Source: JAGVSR01 sp031413815
GTDB lineage: Bacteria > Pseudomonadota > Alphaproteobacteria > Rhizobiales > Hyphomicrobiaceae
Direction of reading: 5' to 3'
Length of the DNA stretch: 64,000 nucleotides
Assembly: GCA_031413815.1 (NCBI GenBank)
Contig: JANOFU010000023.1
Span: 1 to 64,000 of the forward strand
Below are positions 36,469 to 44,748 of this stretch, in pieces. Numbering within the stretch: position 1 is the stretch's first letter; every line of letters starts with the position of its first letter. The notes beneath the pieces are model-generated. The model saw only the letters and a program-made list of their open reading frames with translations. It was not told the origin of the DNA and searched no databases. A program made the position numbers and the translations under genes.

Positions 36469-37851
36469 ATGCGCCTATGCAGGGCAAAGTCCTCCCCACG
36501 AGAGCTTCGCTTGAAGATCCCCACCTCAGTATCGTCCGAACTCTCCGTACCGTCGCCGCGCGTTTGGCCTAGCGGCGTAACGCCAACGGCTGAGTATGAG
36601 ACCGCGATCTCGTTTTTGAGCGAAGCGGGCGGGCACTTGTTCGTGACCGGACGCGCCGGCACCGGCAAATCCACGCTCCTGCGCTGCATGCGTGAGATGA
36701 TAACGGACAACATGGTTGTGTTGGCACCGACGGGTCTCGCGGCCGTCAACGTTGGCGGGCAAACCATCCATTCGTTCTTCGGGTTCCCGCCGCGCCTTGT
36801 CAAATCAGAGGACATCCGCCGCAGCCGCAATGGCCAAGTCATGCGGCGGCTCAAACTGCTGGTTATCGATGAAGTGTCCATGGTCCGCTCGGATCTGATG
36901 TGGGCCATCGACCAGTCGTTGCGGATGAACCGCGGCCGGCCGAAGGACGCGTTCGGCGGCGTCCGGCTCGTCATGTTCGGCGATTTGCATCAGTTGCCGC
37001 CGGTGGTGCAGGAAGCCGAAGTGGCCCAGCATCTTGAAAGCGAGCACGGCGGGCCATTTTTCTTTTCATCGTCTGCTTTGCGCGAAGGCCAGGGCACTAT
37101 GCTTTTGGAGCTGGGGCACGTCTTCCGTCAGAGCGACGAGGGGCTCATTCGCGTGCTCAATCACATCCGTGAAGGTGACGTTGAGGAAGACGATCTTGAG
37201 CTGCTCAATGAGCGCGTGGGTCCGGTCCGGACGCTCAGCGAGGGCGAGCCGTATGTCATCCTGACGCCGACGAACGCAGCGGCAAACCGGATCAACATGG
37301 CCTATCTCAATGCCCTGCCGGGCGCCGTCCGGTCCTATGAGGCGGGGGTGACCGGCGACTTTAACGCGTCGGCCCAGCCAACCGACACGACGCTCCTGCT
37401 GAAGGCCGGGGCGAAAGTCATGTTGTTGCGAAACGACGCCGACCGCCGCTGGGTCAACGGAACGGTGGCCCGAATCTCCAGGCTCGAAGACAAGCAGGTC
37501 TGGGTCGAGGTCGATGGCAAAGAGTATGAGATCGAACCTGTCGCCTGGGAATCGCGGCGGTACGCGTTCGATACGGCTGCTGAAAAGATCGTTGAGTCGG
37601 TGGCGGGCACGTTCAAGCAGTTCCCGCTTCGCCTGGCTTGGGCGCTGACGATCCACAAGGCCCAGGGACTGACACTTGACCGGGTGTACATCGATCTCGG
37701 GCGGGGGACGTTCGCACATGGCCAAGCCTACGTGGCGCTGTCACGGTGCCGGACGCTTGAAGGCATGGCACTGGCGCGGCCGTTGCGGCCCAACGACATC
37801 CTCTTTGATCGCTCGGCGATGGGATACCGGGACCACTTTCCTGCGCTCTGA
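36469..37851 (+). CDS. PIF1-like superfamily 1 helicase
   Basis: A 460-residue SF1B ATPase. Motif I is GRAGTGKSTLL (about residue 61), motif Ia APTGLAAVNVGGQTIHSFFG, motif II LVIDEVSMV, motif III FGDLHQLPPV, motif V LTIHKAQGLTLD and motif VI YVALSRCRT. PIF1 helicases unwind 5'-3' at forks, R-loops and quadruplexes; bacterial members are scattered. The first 35 residues are low-complexity and a TTG start near 36511 is possible. No conjugation or restriction genes are adjacent, so this looks like a genome-maintenance gene. Confidence 0.9.
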   Translation: MRLCRAKSSPRELRLKIPTSVSSELSVPSPRVWPSGVTPTAEYETAISFLSEAGGHLFVTGRAGTGKSTLLRCMREMITDNMVVLAPTGLAAVNVGGQTIHSFFGFPPRLVKSEDIRRSRNGQVMRRLKLLVIDEVSMVRSDLMWAIDQSLRMNRGRPKDAFGGVRLVMFGDLHQLPPVVQEAEVAQHLESEHGGPFFFSSSALREGQGTMLLELGHVFRQSDEGLIRVLNHIREGDVEEDDLELLNERVGPVRTLSEGEPYVILTPTNAAANRINMAYLNALPGAVRSYEAGVTGDFNASAQPTDTTLLLKAGAKVMLLRNDADRRWVNGTVARISRLEDKQVWVEVDGKEYEIEPVAWESRRYAFDTAAEKIVESVAGTFKQFPLRLAWALTIHKAQGLTLDRVYIDLGRGTFAHGQAYVALSRCRTLEGMALARPLRPNDILFDRSAMGYRDHFPAL

Positions 37852-38011
37852 CACCACCGGCGATCATTGGACATGTCAACGCGGGTTTGCAGTTGCGAAC
37901 GGGCACCGCTCAAAGGGCCTGAAAAGTTTCATGACGCAACTCCAATCGGAAACTTTTATCCTTTTATTTCATGTGCTTAGCGAACGACAAACTGCCGCAG
38001 TCAAAATTATA

Positions 38012-38039
38012 TTGCACTGCACCATAATTGTGTTATGGT
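38012..38039 (+). promoter_or_regulatory. Probable phasin promoter
   Basis: TTGCAC (38012-38017) and TATGGT (38034-38039), 16 bases apart, lie 55 bases before the phasin start. The -35 is embedded in TTGCACTGCACC, a TGCA-rich motif of the kind bound by PHA regulators (PhaR) in alphaproteobacteria. The surrounding 60 bases are notably AT-rich. Regulator binding is inference. Confidence 0.55.
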
Positions 38040-38093
38040 CTCTAAATCGAACCGCCCAAGAGGGCGACCCCAGTAGACCCCATGGAGCATCCG

Positions 38094-38549
38094 ATGAACG
38101 ATCAATTTACCCGCCAGGCCCAGGAAATGTTCGCAGCCGCCAAGGATGCGAAGATCCCAGAAAACATCCAGGCGATGGCGGAAGATGGCGTTGCCAAGAC
38201 CCGCGAAGCCTACGAAAAGCTCAGCGTCGCCACCAAGGACGGCTCTAAGGTGATGGAAGACGTCATGGCCGCAGCTCAGGCTGGCGCCAAGACGATCGGC
38301 GAAAAGATGCTCCGCAACACGGAAGTGAACACCGAAGCGGTGTTCGAAGCAGCCCAGGCCATCGCCCGCGCCCGCACCGTTCCGGACGTTCTCCGCCTCC
38401 AGACCAGCTTCATGCAGCAGCAGATGACAGCAACGGCAGCCCAGTTCAAGGAGCTGTTCGAGCTGTCCACGAAGGTCTCTCAGCAGACGTTTGAAACAAT
38501 GAACGCCGCTGCCACAAAGACCTTCGAACAGGTCAAGAAGTCAGCCTAA
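38094..38549 (+). CDS. phaP: Phasin (phasin_2 family)
   Basis: A 151-residue, almost wholly helical protein that coats polyhydroxyalkanoate granules. The phasin_2 core spans residues about 25-125 (AKTREAYEKL, GAKTIGEKML, ARTVPDVLRLQTSFMQQQ, QFKELFELSTKVSQQ). The second of two in-frame ATGs (38094) has GGAG 7 bases upstream; 38082 is the alternative. It has its own promoter and a strong terminator, as expected for an abundant protein. It implies the organism makes PHA, though no pha synthase is in the window. Confidence 0.93.
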   Translation: MNDQFTRQAQEMFAAAKDAKIPENIQAMAEDGVAKTREAYEKLSVATKDGSKVMEDVMAAAQAGAKTIGEKMLRNTEVNTEAVFEAAQAIARARTVPDVLRLQTSFMQQQMTATAAQFKELFELSTKVSQQTFETMNAAATKTFEQVKKSA

Positions 38550-38580
38550 GTCTGACGACTGGCCAATCTGTGAAATTGCG

Positions 38581-38610
38581 AAGCCCGGGACCCTCGTCCC
38601 GGGCTTTTTC
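38581..38610 (+). terminator. Rho-independent terminator of the phasin gene
   Basis: An 11-bp stem, AAGCCCGGGAC (38581-38591) with GTCCCGGGCTT (38596-38606), closes a 4-base loop and runs into TTTTTC. It lies 32 bases after the phasin stop codon. A second small hairpin, CGTGGCT/AGCCACG, follows near 38616. Confidence 0.93.
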
Positions 38611-38697
38611 ACATGTCGTGGCTGACAAGCCACGCACGGCCCGCCGCCTGAAAACGACCCATTCCCTCCCTGGCATGAATTTCGCTATAGTCCTGGA

Positions 38698-39207
38698 ATG
38701 TTAGGGTGGCGTTCCGAGGTTCGTGTCCGAACAGGCAAGCTTGCTGACGCAAGCGCGCTCGCCGAGGTTTTCCGTTCGTCTTGGCAGGGCGCCTATCGCG
38801 GCATCATCCCCCATCTACATCTCGAAAACATGATCCGCCGCCGCGGCACACAGTGGTGGATGAGCACGTTGCGGTCCGGCGAGACGCTTTTGGTCCTCGA
38901 AGTCAAAGGCAAAATCGCCGGCTACGCGACGCTTGGCACCGCACGCGGGAAAGGGGCCTATCGGGGCGAGATCTATGAGATCTATCTGGCTCCCGTTTAT
39001 CAAGGCCTGGGCCTGGGCGAGCACTTGTTCGAAGCCTGCCGTAACCGCCTCGATGAGCGCGGTCTGAAGGGCCTCGTCATCTGGGCGCTCACTGAAAATA
39101 CGCAAGCCACGGATTTTTATTGGCGGCGTGGGGGGCGGCCGGTCGCTAAGATCCGGGAACAAATCGGCGGCGCCAAACTCGAGAAAATCGCCTTCGCGTG
39201 GTCGTAG
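38698..39207 (+). CDS. GNAT family N-acetyltransferase
   Basis: A 169-residue acetyl-CoA-dependent acyltransferase. The strand-loop leading into the CoA site is EIYEIYLAPVYQGLGLGEHLFEA (the Q/RxxGxG/A motif is QGLGLG), followed by GLVIWALTENTQATDFYWRRGG, the typical motif B. The N terminus RVRTGKLADASALAEVFR is standard. The substrate is not indicated; the weak link to its neighbours (phasin, ppa) gives no clue. Confidence 0.88.
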   Translation: MLGWRSEVRVRTGKLADASALAEVFRSSWQGAYRGIIPHLHLENMIRRRGTQWWMSTLRSGETLLVLEVKGKIAGYATLGTARGKGAYRGEIYEIYLAPVYQGLGLGEHLFEACRNRLDERGLKGLVIWALTENTQATDFYWRRGGRPVAKIREQIGGAKLEKIAFAWS

Positions 39208-39334
39208 AGCCCGGCCAATTCCTGTACACCTGACTCAGCTAAAATCACCAGAATGTGGGGACGAGTGCTGCTGGTTCGTTGTGTACGGCATCGATCAATG
39301 CACATCATTCTGGCCGCACACGACGAGGAACCTC

Positions 39335-39877
39335 ATGCGCATCGAAGCTATAGCGACCGGTACGAACCCGCCGGACGACATCAACGTCATCATTGAAGTT
39401 CCAGTGGGCGGCGAACCGATCAAGTATGAGCTCGATAAAGCGTCGGGCACTCTGGTCGTCGATCGCTTTCTCTATACCCCGATGCGTTATCCGGGAAACT
39501 ACGGCTTTGTTCCCCACACCTTGTCGGCCGATGGCGACCCCATCGATGTGCTGGTCTGCAACACGCGCGCGATCGTGCCGGGCGCCGTGATCAACTGCCG
39601 GCCCATTGGCGTCCTTGTGATGGAGGATGACGCGGGCGGGGACGAGAAGATCCTTGCGGTGCCAAGCTCGAAGGTGACGCAACGCTACGACAACGTCCGC
39701 AACGTCGCCGATCTGCCCGACATCACGGTCAAGCAGGTCGAGCACTTCTTTGCTCACTACAAGGATCTCGAACCCAAAAAATGGGTCAAGATCGACCACT
39801 TGGGCGATGCCGCTGAAGCCAAGAAGCTGATCATGGAAGCCGTGCAGCGGGCGCAAGCTGCCCAAAAGCGGGGATAA
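39335..39877 (+). CDS. ppa: Inorganic pyrophosphatase (family I)
   Basis: A 180-residue cytoplasmic enzyme that hydrolyses pyrophosphate to drive biosynthesis. It shows YPGNYGFVPHT and the metal-binding signature DGDPIDVLV with its three aspartates, plus IEVPVGGEPIKYELD at the substrate site. Length is that of bacterial hexameric PPases. ATG 39335 follows GAGGAACCTC; a longer frame to 39128 is not family-like. It lies before dapB on the same strand but 86 bases away. Confidence 0.96.
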   Translation: MRIEAIATGTNPPDDINVIIEVPVGGEPIKYELDKASGTLVVDRFLYTPMRYPGNYGFVPHTLSADGDPIDVLVCNTRAIVPGAVINCRPIGVLVMEDDAGGDEKILAVPSSKVTQRYDNVRNVADLPDITVKQVEHFFAHYKDLEPKKWVKIDHLGDAAEAKKLIMEAVQRAQAAQKRG

Positions 39878-39963
39878 GCACGAAGGCTGAACGGCGTGAC
39901 GCACTTCCCCGCACCGGACCCGGTTGCTATATCCCGCCCAACTTTCCGCTACGGAGCCTCCGC

Positions 39964-40770
39964 GTGGCCGACATGAAGATCGCCGTTATGGGTGCCGCTG
40001 GCCGGATGGGCCGGGAACTCGTGCGTGCTATTCACGCCCATCCCAGCTGTACGCTCGCCGGTGGGACAGAGCGACCGGGATCGGAAATGCTCGGCCGCGA
40101 CTTGGGCGAGTTGGCGGGAGTCGGCCCGCTTGGCGTTGTGGTCTCAATCGACCCTCTCGAACTGGTCGCAAAGTCTGACGCCATCATCGACTTCACGACG
40201 CCGCGCGCCACTGTTGAGGTGGCTGGCTTGGCGGCCAACGCGCGCATCGTTCACGTCATCGGTACGACCGGGTTTTCAGATGCCGACGACGCCGCGATCA
40301 AAGCCGCAGCCCGTCACGCCACAATCGTCAAATCCGGTAACATGAGCCTGGGCGTCACTCTCATTGCCGCACTCACCCGCAAGATCGCTCAAACGCTCGA
40401 CGCCGACTTTGACATTGAAATCTTAGAAATGCATCATCGCCACAAGGTCGATGCTCCGTCCGGCACAGCCTTGCTGCTCGGCCAGGCCGCCGCTGACGGC
40501 CGGGGTGTTGATCTGAAGTCGGCTGGTGTGCGCTCGCGCGATGGCCATACCGGGCCGAGAAACCGGGGCGATATCGGATTTGCCACGTTGCGCGGCGGCA
40601 GCGTCGTTGGCGACCATAGCGTGATCTTCGCTGGCGACGGTGAGCTCATCAGCATCAGCCATCACGCGGCCGACCGCAGCATTTTTTCCCGGGGTGCTGT
40701 CAAGGCCGCCCTGTGGGGCCAGGGAAAAGGCCCAGGCTTGTTCTCCATGACCGACGTTCTGGGTCTGTGA
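39964..40770 (+). CDS. dapB: 4-hydroxy-tetrahydrodipicolinate reductase
   Basis: A 268-residue NAD(P)H-dependent enzyme of the diaminopimelate-lysine pathway. The Rossmann start is IAVMGAAGRMGRELV; the catalytic region ILEMHHRHKVDAPSGTALLLG carries the histidine pair and lysine, and GTTGFSDADD is the nucleotide-side loop. GTG 39964 is chosen because GGAG lies 8 bases before it; ATG 39973 would leave a 17-base gap. Only 5 bases separate it from gpmA, so the two form an operon. Confidence 0.96.
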   Translation: MADMKIAVMGAAGRMGRELVRAIHAHPSCTLAGGTERPGSEMLGRDLGELAGVGPLGVVVSIDPLELVAKSDAIIDFTTPRATVEVAGLAANARIVHVIGTTGFSDADDAAIKAAARHATIVKSGNMSLGVTLIAALTRKIAQTLDADFDIEILEMHHRHKVDAPSGTALLLGQAAADGRGVDLKSAGVRSRDGHTGPRNRGDIGFATLRGGSVVGDHSVIFAGDGELISISHHAADRSIFSRGAVKAALWGQGKGPGLFSMTDVLGL

Positions 40771-40775
40771 CGCCG

Positions 40776-41462
40776 ATGTCGACCCTGAAACATCGCACAG
40801 AAGACAGCGCCGCCAAGCTCAACACCTTGGTGTTGGTTCGTCACGGGCAAAGCGAATGGAACCGTCTCAATCTGTTCACCGGCTGGCGCGATCCGGATTT
40901 GACCGAGAAGGGCGTCATCGAAGCGCGGTGGGCTGGCCGCGTGCTGCGCGACCACGGCGTCATCTTTGATCAGGCCTTCACGAGCAGTCTGCGGCGAGCG
41001 CAGCGAACACTCGACATCATCCTGTCTGAGATGAACCAGGACAGTGTCCCAATCGAGCGCCACGAGGCACTGAACGAACGCGACTACGGCCAGCTCTCTG
41101 GTCTCAACAAAGATGAGGCCAAGCAGCGATTCGGCGAAGACAAAGTGATGATGTGGCGGCGCAGCTTCGACATCGCCCCGCCCGGTGGCGAGAGCTTGAA
41201 GGACACGGCGCAGCGCGTGTTGCCCTACTACGACGCGCAAATATGGCCCGTGGTCGCCGCAGGCAAAGCCGTGATTGTCGCCGCACACGGGAATTCTCTG
41301 CGCGCGCTGATCATGAGGCTCGAAGGTCTGACGGGCGACCAAATCATCAAGCGCGAGTTGGCGACGGGCGCGCCGATCGTCTACATGCTTGACGGATCTG
41401 GCAGCCTCATCGAAAAGCATGAGCTTGTGGTTTCAGAAGGCCGGGACAATGGTGTGGGATGA
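40776..41462 (+). CDS. gpmA: 2,3-bisphosphoglycerate-dependent phosphoglycerate mutase
   Basis: A 228-residue glycolytic enzyme. The phosphohistidine loop is LVRHGQSEWN; the second histidine is in IVAAHGNSLRAL; LFTGWRDPDLTEKG and LNERDYGQLSGLNKDE are signature sequences of dPGM. Length is near 230, as in the alphaproteobacterial group. It overlaps the next gene by 14 bases. Confidence 0.96.
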   Translation: MSTLKHRTEDSAAKLNTLVLVRHGQSEWNRLNLFTGWRDPDLTEKGVIEARWAGRVLRDHGVIFDQAFTSSLRRAQRTLDIILSEMNQDSVPIERHEALNERDYGQLSGLNKDEAKQRFGEDKVMMWRRSFDIAPPGGESLKDTAQRVLPYYDAQIWPVVAAGKAVIVAAHGNSLRALIMRLEGLTGDQIIKRELATGAPIVYMLDGSGSLIEKHELVVSEGRDNGVG

Positions 41463-42054
41463 TCTCGGCCGGCAAGCCGAGGCCGAAAACAGTCACGATC
41501 GCGACCGATGGATCGGCGTCTACATCGGCATTCTGGCCGTCCTTCTCGCAATCTGCAGCATGGGTGGCGACAACGCCAGCAGCGACGCCACGCTAAAAAA
41601 TATTGAAGCCTCCAATACGTGGGCCTTCTTTCAAGCCAAAAACATGCGCCGCCATGTTCTGCGTGTTCAGGTTGATGAAATGGAGTTGCGGATCGCGTCC
41701 GAACCCGATCTCACGGATGCGGGCAAGGCTGCTCTTGCTGCCAAAATCTCGGACTACAAGAAGCAAGACGAGATCCTGACCAAAGACCCTGACAAAGAGC
41801 TGGGCAAGCGGGAAGGTCTCGATCAGCTTTTTGATCGGGGGAAAGCATTCGAAGCGGGGCGCGACGTGGCCATGACCAGGGCCCCCTTTTTCGACTACGG
41901 ACAGGCCTGTCTTCAGATCGCAATCGTCTTGGCGTCGATTGCTCTCATCGCCAAAGGCAGCCTGTTGTTGATCGCAAGCGCCGTTCTTGGGCTCGCCGGG
42001 GCGGCGTTGACGTTCAACGGTTTCACGCTGCTTTACGCCTTGCCGGTTCTCTGA
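41449..42054 (+). CDS. DUF4337-like membrane protein
   Basis: A 201-residue protein with one N-terminal helix (WIGVYIGILAVLLAICSMGG), a central helical soluble segment rich in Lys and Asp (about 50-145), and two C-terminal helices (CLQIAIVLASIALIAKGSLLLIA, then GLAGAALTFNGFTLLYAL). The motif NIEASNTWAFFQAKNMRRH is characteristic of DUF4337. It overlaps the gpmA end and so is translationally coupled, although no metabolic link is known. ATG 41449 is chosen because AAGG precedes it at good spacing. Confidence 0.85.
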   Translation: MVWDDLGRQAEAENSHDRDRWIGVYIGILAVLLAICSMGGDNASSDATLKNIEASNTWAFFQAKNMRRHVLRVQVDEMELRIASEPDLTDAGKAALAAKISDYKKQDEILTKDPDKELGKREGLDQLFDRGKAFEAGRDVAMTRAPFFDYGQACLQIAIVLASIALIAKGSLLLIASAVLGLAGAALTFNGFTLLYALPVL

Positions 42055-42066
42055 CCGGGGCGAAAG

Positions 42067-43077
42067 TCAGTCGAAGGTCAAAGTCTTTTTTGATTGCAGC
42101 ACGGCTTTCCCCTCTCGGATCACTTCAATCTGACCTGCGTAAAGGCCGGCGGGCCAGCGGGGTGCCTTTAATGTTTTCCCCGCGAACGCCAGGTATGTCG
42201 CCTTATTGCGTTCAATGGCTTCACCTTCGTTGATCGCTTCAAATCTTTCGGGTCCCTTGGCAGTGATGCGCACGCGGTCACCCGCTTTGAGATTGATCAA
42301 ACGGGCGAAAAACACAAGCTGCGCGCTGTCATGCGTCGCGGGCGCTGCAGCGCCCTTGGTTTCCAGCTGATCGATTTGCGGCAATTGCCCGGAGAAGCCA
42401 GCCTCAAGAATCTCCCCATTCAGATACGCGAAGCGGTCTGCAAACGCCGGCTCCCACAATCCACCAGAGGGCTTGCCGCCGGCCGAGCAGCTCAAGTTCT
42501 GTTGCTGGCCAGAAAACGGATCGATGACCTTGCCATCGCGGCGCACCGACAGATGCAAGTGGGCAAATTGCGCTGCTCCCGAAAACCCGACAAGTCCAAG
42601 TTTCGTGCCACGCGTGATCCGATCGCCCGATTCCACCTCAACGCTGCCCTGGCGCATGTGGCAGTACTGCGTTTCCCACCCACCGCCATGATCGATGGTG
42701 ACGCCGTTGCCGCACTCGCGGTTGGTAATGGCAGCATCGCTGAGATCTTTGATGAACGCATCGGGCATGCCGTCGCGCACGCCTTTGACCGTGCCGTCTG
42801 CCGCCGCCAGCACGTCTACGCCGGCGGCCGCGTCTTTGACGGACAGCACACGAAAGTCCGTGCCCTTGTGCCCCTCATAAGTCGCCGATCCGCAGGCAAA
42901 ATCGCGGACATCCAGACCCGGATCGATATCGACGTAGCTTTGGACAAAGCAGGTCTTGCCGAACTCGCAGGCGACGGGAAAAGACAGCACCGGGGCGCCC
43001 GGTTGCGCGGCGGAAGCAAAGCTGGAAAGGCCAGCAATCCCAAACAAAAGTACCATTCTGCCCACGACCGGTGTCAT
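42067..43077 (-). CDS. Exported M23 (LytM-type) peptidase
   Basis: A 336-residue exported zinc peptidase likely to cut peptidoglycan cross-links. After a signal peptide (ending SSFASA) the M23 domain carries GHKGTDF (His and Asp ligands) and FAHLHLSVRRDG (HxH). The C-terminal third is a separate beta domain (FARLINLKAGDRVRITAKG) that may bind wall polymers. ATG 43077 follows TTGGAG at 8 bases; the frame extends to 43197 without a signal. It is divergent from leuB. Confidence 0.9.
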   Translation of the reverse strand: MTPVVGRMVLLFGIAGLSSFASAAQPGAPVLSFPVACEFGKTCFVQSYVDIDPGLDVRDFACGSATYEGHKGTDFRVLSVKDAAAGVDVLAAADGTVKGVRDGMPDAFIKDLSDAAITNRECGNGVTIDHGGGWETQYCHMRQGSVEVESGDRITRGTKLGLVGFSGAAQFAHLHLSVRRDGKVIDPFSGQQQNLSCSAGGKPSGGLWEPAFADRFAYLNGEILEAGFSGQLPQIDQLETKGAAAPATHDSAQLVFFARLINLKAGDRVRITAKGPERFEAINEGEAIERNKATYLAFAGKTLKAPRWPAGLYAGQIEVIREGKAVLQSKKTLTFD

Positions 43078-43211
43078 GTTTAGCGCTCCAAGTTTCACCC
43101 TGCGACCCACGGTCTGCCTCCCACCACCTTGCAGCGCCGGAGACCTCGGGGTAGCAGTACCGCGGCGCGATGTGAGCGCCTTTTGCTTCGATGACAAGGT
43201 ACCCTCTTCCT

Positions 43212-44327
43212 ATGACCACCTACAAACTGCTTCTGCTGCCGGGCGATGGCATCGGCGTCGAAACCATGGCTGAGGTCGAACGCCTGATCGCGTTCTTCAA
43301 CACGCGCAGCAACGCTGCCACGTTCGAAACAGAAGCAGACCTCGTTGGTGGAGCCGCTTACGACCGGCACGGGGTCGCCGTCACGGACGCTGCAGTTGAA
43401 ACAGCACGGCAGTCCGACGCGGTCATCTTTGGCGCTGTTGGCGGTCCGAAGTGGGACAAGGTTCCTTATGCGGTACGCCCGGAAGCCGGGCTTCTCCGGC
43501 TTCGCAAGGATCTTGGCCTGTTCGCCAACCTGCGCCCCGCGATCTGCTATCCCGCACTTGCCGACGCTTCATCCCTTAAGCGCGAGCTTGTCGAGGGTCT
43601 CGACATCATGATCGTCCGTGAGTTGACCGGCGGGGTTTACTTCGGCGAACCCAAGGAAATCGTGACGCTTGAGAACGGCGAGAAGCGCGCCGTCGATACG
43701 CAGATCTACACCACCCACGAAATTGAACGCATTGCCAAGGTCGCTTTCGATCTCGCCCGCAGGCGCGGCAAGAAGGTTCATTCCGCCGAAAAGCGCAACG
43801 TCATGAAAACCGGCGTGCTGTGGAACGAGGTCGTAACCGCGACCCACAAGTCCTATGCGCCAGATGTTCATCTGGAGCACATTCTGGCCGACAACTGCGC
43901 CATGCAGCTCGTCCGCAACCCGAAGCAGTTTGACGTTATCGTCACCGACAACTTGTTTGGCGACGTGCTGTCGGACGAAGCCGCCATGTGCACCGGCTCG
44001 CTCGGAATGCTGCCGTCCGCGTCGCTGGGTGCGCCAGACGCCAAAACCGGCAAGCGCATGGCGCTCTATGAGCCCGTTCACGGCTCCGCACCCGACATCG
44101 CAGGCCAGGGTCTCGCCAACCCGATCGCGACGATTGCATCCTTTGTCATGGCCCTGCGCTACTCGTGCAACATGGCCAAGGAAGCCGATCTCGTGGATGC
44201 GGCCATCGCCAAGGTTCTCGACAAGGGCCTGCGCACCGGCGACATCATGCAGCCGGGCATGACCAAGACCGGCACCACCGCAATGGGTCAAGCGATTGAG
44301 GCCGAGCTCAGGACGCTGGCGGCTTGA
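43212..44327 (+). CDS. leuB: 3-isopropylmalate dehydrogenase
   Basis: A 371-residue NAD-dependent oxidative decarboxylase of leucine synthesis. The start LLLPGDGIGVE, substrate residues in LRLRKDLGLFANLRPA, the catalytic tyrosine/lysine region RELTGGVYFGEP, the metal-site DNLFGDVLSDEA and NAD loop EPVHGSAPDIAGQGLANP are all present. It is divergent from the M23 gene and followed by an intergenic repeat. Leucine genes leuA, leuC and leuD are not nearby. Confidence 0.97.
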   Translation: MTTYKLLLLPGDGIGVETMAEVERLIAFFNTRSNAATFETEADLVGGAAYDRHGVAVTDAAVETARQSDAVIFGAVGGPKWDKVPYAVRPEAGLLRLRKDLGLFANLRPAICYPALADASSLKRELVEGLDIMIVRELTGGVYFGEPKEIVTLENGEKRAVDTQIYTTHEIERIAKVAFDLARRRGKKVHSAEKRNVMKTGVLWNEVVTATHKSYAPDVHLEHILADNCAMQLVRNPKQFDVIVTDNLFGDVLSDEAAMCTGSLGMLPSASLGAPDAKTGKRMALYEPVHGSAPDIAGQGLANPIATIASFVMALRYSCNMAKEADLVDAAIAKVLDKGLRTGDIMQPGMTKTGTTAMGQAIEAELRTLAA

Positions 44328-44748
44328 CGAGGACTGGTGTCAGACACCTGTTAAAACGTGTCTGACACGACCCCGGCCCGCGACGTGCCCGACCCCGCTG
44401 CACGGTTGTTGTGTGTGGCCGCAATGATCCATTCTTCCAGTCATGGCCGCGTCCCGGAAGGATGCGTGCAGCGCGAGCACAGGCGGCCATTTAGACAAGC
44501 GTCACTGGGAAACGAAGAAGGCACCTTGCTCGCTCTCACATCTCACCTAGCCATCTGCTTGCCTGGGTCCCCGCCGTGTTTCCCTTTCGCTGTGCTCAAG
44601 GGCGCGGGGATGACGGGGTGGGGAGATTACGGGATGCAACGGCAGTGAAGGAAAATGCGGCGTTGTCCGCCCTGGCTACCCTCCCCATTCACCCCCTCTT
44701 TGACCCCGGCCCCGGCCCAGACTAACGTATCGCCAACCTCAACTATCC
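44328..44748. other. Intergenic region holding a REP-like element
   Basis: These 421 bases between leuB and ispG contain the palindromic element at 44337-44405 and otherwise no supported gene. A 96-codon frame at 44358-44648 begins inside the palindrome and has no domain, so I do not call it. Confidence 0.55.
44337..44405. repeat. REP-like palindromic element, copy B
   Basis: GTGTCAGACAC (44337-44347) and GTGTCTGACAC (44358-44368) form a perfect 11-bp hairpin with a 10-base loop; bases 44377-44405 match copy A (1796-1824) at 26 of 29. The hairpin sequence is like REP palindromes mobilised by RAYT transposases in other bacteria. It sits 9 bases after leuB and may also stabilise its mRNA. Confidence 0.7.

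Noticed and set aside
40662..41420. 252-codon frame opposite gpmA
   Set aside because: It is antisense to a certain housekeeping gene and has no protein-like features.
44358..44648. 96-codon frame between leuB and ispG
   Set aside because: It starts inside the palindromic repeat and encodes no recognisable protein.
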